In this document: positions 61,398 to 64,000 of the stretch, in pieces
Layout: every line of letters starts with the position of its first letter
Numbering within the stretch: the first letter of the stretch is position 1
Assembly (NCBI RefSeq): GCF_014655955.1
Contig: NZ_BNBO01000001.1
Location: 31,407 to 95,406 of the forward strand
Origin: Kitasatospora indigofera
GTDB taxonomy: Bacteria > Actinomycetota > Actinomycetes > Streptomycetales > Streptomycetaceae
Length of the DNA stretch: 64,000 bases
Direction of reading: 5' to 3'
Notes under the pieces: model-generated
What the model was told of the DNA's origin: nothing
The model's database searches: none
What the model saw: only the letters and a program-made list of their open reading frames with translations
Made by a program: the position numbers and the translations under genes

Positions 61398-61581
61398 TGG
61401 GATCCATCAGCCAAACGGAGGCATGCAGAGGAAGCCGGTGCGAATCCGGCGCGGTCCCGCCACTGTCACCGGGGAGCACGCTCGAACCATGGTCACGGCG
61501 GTCCGTCAGAAGCCCGCGGGAAGGCCCGAGGGTGTGTCCGACCCGGAAGCCAGGAGACTCTCGCCCCCGGTACGTCGATCC
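61398..61581 (+). ncRNA. Cobalamin (B12) riboswitch
   Basis: The class-defining core is present: GAGGAAGCCGGTGCGAATCC, GGCGCGGTCCCGCCACTGT (about 61428-61466) and the 3' B12 box GAAGCCAGGAGACTCTCG (61546-61563). GGATC (61400-61404) and GATCC (61577-61581) can close the P1-like stem; ends are approximate. It would reduce cbiB-cobQ expression when adenosylcobalamin is abundant. TTGACT at 61374-61379 is a possible promoter -35. Confidence 0.95.
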
Positions 61582-61614
61582 AGGGCGCGGACCCTGAGTG
61601 AGGACACGCACGCC

Positions 61615-61698
61615 ATGCAGGCTGCCCGGGCCGTCCAGCGGCCACCGTCGAACCGAGCCCGCCGCCGTACCGCCGCGCCCCTGCCGTGCGCGGGCTGA
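61615..61698 (+). CDS. Putative 27-residue leader ORF overlapping cbiB start
   Basis: ATG-to-TGA frame ([19 protein letters not shown] ...) that begins 34 nt after the riboswitch and ends 10 nt inside cbiB. A weak GAGG lies 11 nt upstream. cbiB itself has no SD, so reading of this frame could couple translation to cbiB. It is very Arg/Pro-rich, which may be only base composition. Confidence 0.3.
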   Translation: MQAARAVQRPPSNRARRRTAAPLPCAG

Positions 61699-62669
61699 CC
61701 CGCGGCGCAGCCTTCGCCCTGGGCGCCGTCGCCGGACACCTGGCCGACGCCCGCTTCGCCGACCCGCGGCGCGGTCACCCGGTGGCCGCCTTCGGCACCG
61801 CCGCCGGCCGCCTGGAGCGGCTGCTCTGGCGCGACCGGCGGGCGGCCGGCGCCGCGTACACCGCGCTCTGCGTCGGGACGGTCGCGGCCGGCGCCGTACT
61901 GGCCGACCGCACCCTGGGACGCTCCCCGGCCGGGCGGACGGCACTGGCCGCCGCCGCGACCTGGACGGTGCTCGGCGGCACCTCGCTCACCCGGGAGGCC
62001 AGGACCATCGGGCGCTCGCTCTCCACTGGCGACCTCACCGCCGCCCGGGAGCGGCTGCCGCACCTGTGCGGGCGCGACCCGAGCGCGCTGGACGAGCAGC
62101 AGATCGCCCGCGCGGTGGTGGAGTCGGTCGCCGAGAACACCGCCGACGCGGTGGTGAACGCCCTGGTCTGGGGTGCCCTGGCCGGCACCCCCGGCCTGCT
62201 CGCCTTCCGGGCCGTCAACACCCTGGACGCGATGGTCGGGCACCGCTCGCCGCGCTACGCCCGCTTCGGCTGGGCCTCGGCCCGGCTGGACGACGTGGCC
62301 GGCTGGCCCGGCGCCCGGCTCACCGCGCTGCTGACCGTCTGCGCGGCGCCCCACCGGGCCGGCGCCTGGCGGGTCTGGCACCGCGACGGCGCCGCCCACC
62401 CCAGCCCCAACGCCGGCCGGGCCGAGGCCGCCTTCGCCGGCGCGCTGGGCGTGCGCCTGGGCGGCACCCTGGCCTACGGCACGAGGGTCGAGCACCGGCC
62501 GGTGCTGGGCGGCGAACTGCCCCCGGTCGAGGTGGCCGACATCGAACGGGCCTGCCGGCTCTCCCGCCGGGTGGGGCTGCTCGCGCTCGGCGTCACCGCC
62601 GCCGGGCACGCCCTCCTGCACGGTGCGGGCCGGGGCCTCACACGTCAACGAAAGGGTGGCCGCAATTGA
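61686..62669 (+). CDS. cbiB: Adenosylcobinamide-phosphate synthase CbiB
   Basis: The 327-residue CobD/CbiB membrane protein has [21 protein letters not shown] at the N-terminus and the signature [61 protein letters not shown]. It attaches the aminopropanol arm to adenosylcobyric acid. GTG 61686 starts the conserved region but lacks an SD. Its stop overlaps the cobQ TTG (TTGA). It is under the B12 riboswitch. Confidence 0.95.
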   Translation: MRGLTRGAAFALGAVAGHLADARFADPRRGHPVAAFGTAAGRLERLLWRDRRAAGAAYTALCVGTVAAGAVLADRTLGRSPAGRTALAAAATWTVLGGTSLTREARTIGRSLSTGDLTAARERLPHLCGRDPSALDEQQIARAVVESVAENTADAVVNALVWGALAGTPGLLAFRAVNTLDAMVGHRSPRYARFGWASARLDDVAGWPGARLTALLTVCAAPHRAGAWRVWHRDGAAHPSPNAGRAEAAFAGALGVRLGGTLAYGTRVEHRPVLGGELPPVEVADIERACRLSRRVGLLALGVTAAGHALLHGAGRGLTRQRKGGRN

Positions 62670-64000
62670 GCGGGGCACTGCTGGTCGCCGGAACGACCTC
62701 GGACGCCGGCAAGAGCGTGGTCACGGCCGGGATCTGCCGCTGGCTGGCCCGACAGGGCGTCAGGGTCGCGCCGTTCAAGGCGCAGAACATGTCGCTGAAC
62801 TCCTTCGTCACCGCCGACGGCGCCGAGATCGGCCGTGCGCAGGCGATGCAGGCGCAGGCCGCCCGGGTCGAGCCGGAGGCGGCGATGAACCCGGTGCTGC
62901 TCAAGCCCGGCGCGGACGGCCGCAGCCAGGTGGTGCTGCTCGGTCGGGCGGTCGCCGAGGTCGGCGCGCTGGACTACCGCGAGCGCAAGCCCGTCCTGCT
63001 GGAGCGGTCCCTGGAGTGCCTGGCCGACCTGCGCCGGCGCTACGACGTGGTGGTCTGCGAGGGCGCCGGCTCGCCCGCCGAGATCAACCTGCGGGACCGC
63101 GACATCGCCAACATGGGCCTGGCCACCGCCGCCGCGCTGCCCGTGGTGGTGGTCGGCGACATCGACCGCGGCGGGGTCTTCGCCGCCATGTACGGGACGC
63201 TGGCGCTGCTCTCGGCCGAGGACCAGCGGCACGTGGCCGGCTGGTTCGTGAACAAGTTCCGCGGCGACGCCCGGCTGCTGGAGCCCGGCCTGGAGATGCT
63301 GCACCGGCTGACCGGCCGTCCGGTGCTCGGCACCCTGCCGATGCTGAAGGGCCTGTGGCTGGACGCCGAGGACTCGCTCGACCTCTCCACCGTGGTCGAC
63401 CGCGAGGACGCGCGCGGCCCGCTCGGCGCGGACGTGCTGCGGGTGGCCGTGCTGCGGTTCCCCCGGCTGTCCAACTTCACCGACGTGGACGCGCTGGCCC
63501 AGGAGCCCGGGGTGCTGGTCCGCTGGGCCACCCGCCCCGAGGAGCTGGCCGACGCCGACCTGGTGATCCTGCCCGGCACCCGGGCCACCGTCGCCGACCT
63601 GGCCTGGCTGCGCGAGCGCGGCCTGGAGCCGGCCCTGCGGGCCCGGGCCGACGCCGGGCTGCCGGTGCTCGGCGTCTGCGGCGGCTACCAGATGCTGGCC
63701 CGCGGGATCGACGACCGGGTCGAGTCGAAGGCCGGCACCGTCGACGGGCTGGGGCTGCTGCCCGCGCACGTCCGGTTCGGCGCCGAGAAGGTGCTGGCCC
63801 GCCCCGTGGGCGAGGCCTTCGGGCAGCGGGTCGAGGGCTACGAGATCCACCACGGCGTGGTCACGGTCGATGGCGGGGAGCCCTTCCTGGACGGCTGCCG
63901 GGACGGGTCGGTGTGGGGGACGACCTGGCACGGCGCGCTGGAGAACGACGGGTTCCGCCGGGAGCTGCTGCGCGAGGTGGCGAAGCTGGCCGGGCGCGCG
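62666..64000 (+). CDS. cobQ: Cobyric acid synthase CobQ (cut by window end)
   Basis: 445 residues are visible and the frame is still open at 64000. The N-terminal ATPase/ligase domain has the P-loop [11 protein letters not shown] and [24 protein letters not shown] follows. The C-terminal class I glutaminase domain has the nucleophile in GVCGGYQML and the catalytic His region EGYEIHHG. It amidates adenosylcobyrinic acid a,c-diamide. The TTG at 62666, preceded by AAAGGGTGG, overlaps the cbiB stop by 4 nt. Only the last few dozen residues should be missing. Confidence 0.95.
   Translation, partial: MSGALLVAGTTSDAGKSVVTAGICRWLARQGVRVAPFKAQNMSLNSFVTADGAEIGRAQAMQAQAARVEPEAAMNPVLLKPGADGRSQVVLLGRAVAEVGALDYRERKPVLLERSLECLADLRRRYDVVVCEGAGSPAEINLRDRDIANMGLATAAALPVVVVGDIDRGGVFAAMYGTLALLSAEDQRHVAGWFVNKFRGDARLLEPGLEMLHRLTGRPVLGTLPMLKGLWLDAEDSLDLSTVVDREDARGPLGADVLRVAVLRFPRLSNFTDVDALAQEPGVLVRWATRPEELADADLVILPGTRATVADLAWLRERGLEPALRARADAGLPVLGVCGGYQMLARGIDDRVESKAGTVDGLGLLPAHVRFGAEKVLARPVGEAFGQRVEGYEIHHGVVTVDGGEPFLDGCRDGSVWGTTWHGALENDGFRRELLREVAKLAGRA

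Overview
The window is very GC-rich actinobacterial chromosome of the family Streptomycetaceae (Streptomyces or Kitasatospora). The evidence is gene content and local order that I recognise from that family: moaA near an ActP-type symporter, SURF1 and a DEDDh exonuclease with a BRCT-like tail; a Gbn-type mini-HTH protein beside an ABC-F ATPase; the ethylmalonyl-CoA pathway cluster next to psd/pssA; and a cobalamin riboswitch ahead of cbiB-cobQ. GTG and TTG starts, 1-4 nt stop/start overlaps, strong SD sites and U-poor GC hairpin terminators also fit. No tRNA, rRNA, CRISPR array, insertion sequence or prophage was seen.

Layout. 1-9 kb: housekeeping genes (GlsB-like membrane protein, DUF3099, MoaA, acetate-type symporter plus DUF485 partner, Zn alcohol dehydrogenase, exonuclease, SURF1, CPPC thioredoxin, MerR). 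9.2-12.7 kb: an atypical SDR and an alkaline-shock (Asp23/AmaP) operon. 12.8-17.6 kb: crotonase, Gbn-like nucleoid protein, ABC-F ATPase with a possible leaderless 7-codon leader peptide, and a PQQ-type propeller lipoprotein or exported protein. 18-29.4 kb: a Wzx/Wzy-type exopolysaccharide locus (initiating phosphoglycosyltransferase, ligase/polymerase, MurJ-like flippase, deacetylase, GT4, Wzz-like protein, FemAB/BioF2-like acyltransferase), with a GH26-like hydrolase converging on its end and a second GT4 upstream. 29.6-35.4 kb: SRPBCC protein, three-gene ABC exporter facing an HxlR-peroxiredoxin fusion regulator across a nested palindrome, and a HipA-like kinase. 35.6-42.1 kb: secreted subtilase and two divergent secreted cellulases (GH48 and GH5, both CBM2), each with a CebR-type operator at its promoter. 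42.2-44.9 kb: glutamine synthetase-like gene plus FluG-like amidohydrolase. 45.4-55 kb: ethylmalonyl-CoA pathway (tandem 3-hydroxyacyl-CoA dehydrogenase, TetR, Ccr, Ecm/MeaA, Mcl, Mch, acyl-CoA dehydrogenase). 55.4-57 kb: Psd and PssA. 57-61 kb: helical-repeat protein, alpha/beta hydrolase, XRE regulator. 61.4-64 kb: B12 riboswitch, cbiB and cobQ (cobQ is cut by the window end).

How the parts connect. The cellulases would feed cellobiose to the cell under CebR control. The ethylmalonyl-CoA pathway assimilates acetyl-CoA, and its mutase needs adenosylcobalamin, which the riboswitch-controlled cob genes at the right edge help make. The HxlR-Prx/ABC module looks like a redox-responsive export unit. 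The exopolysaccharide locus looks complete enough to make and export its own polymer and is the largest accessory unit here. A recurring oddity is short-period tandem repeats in many intergenic spacers.
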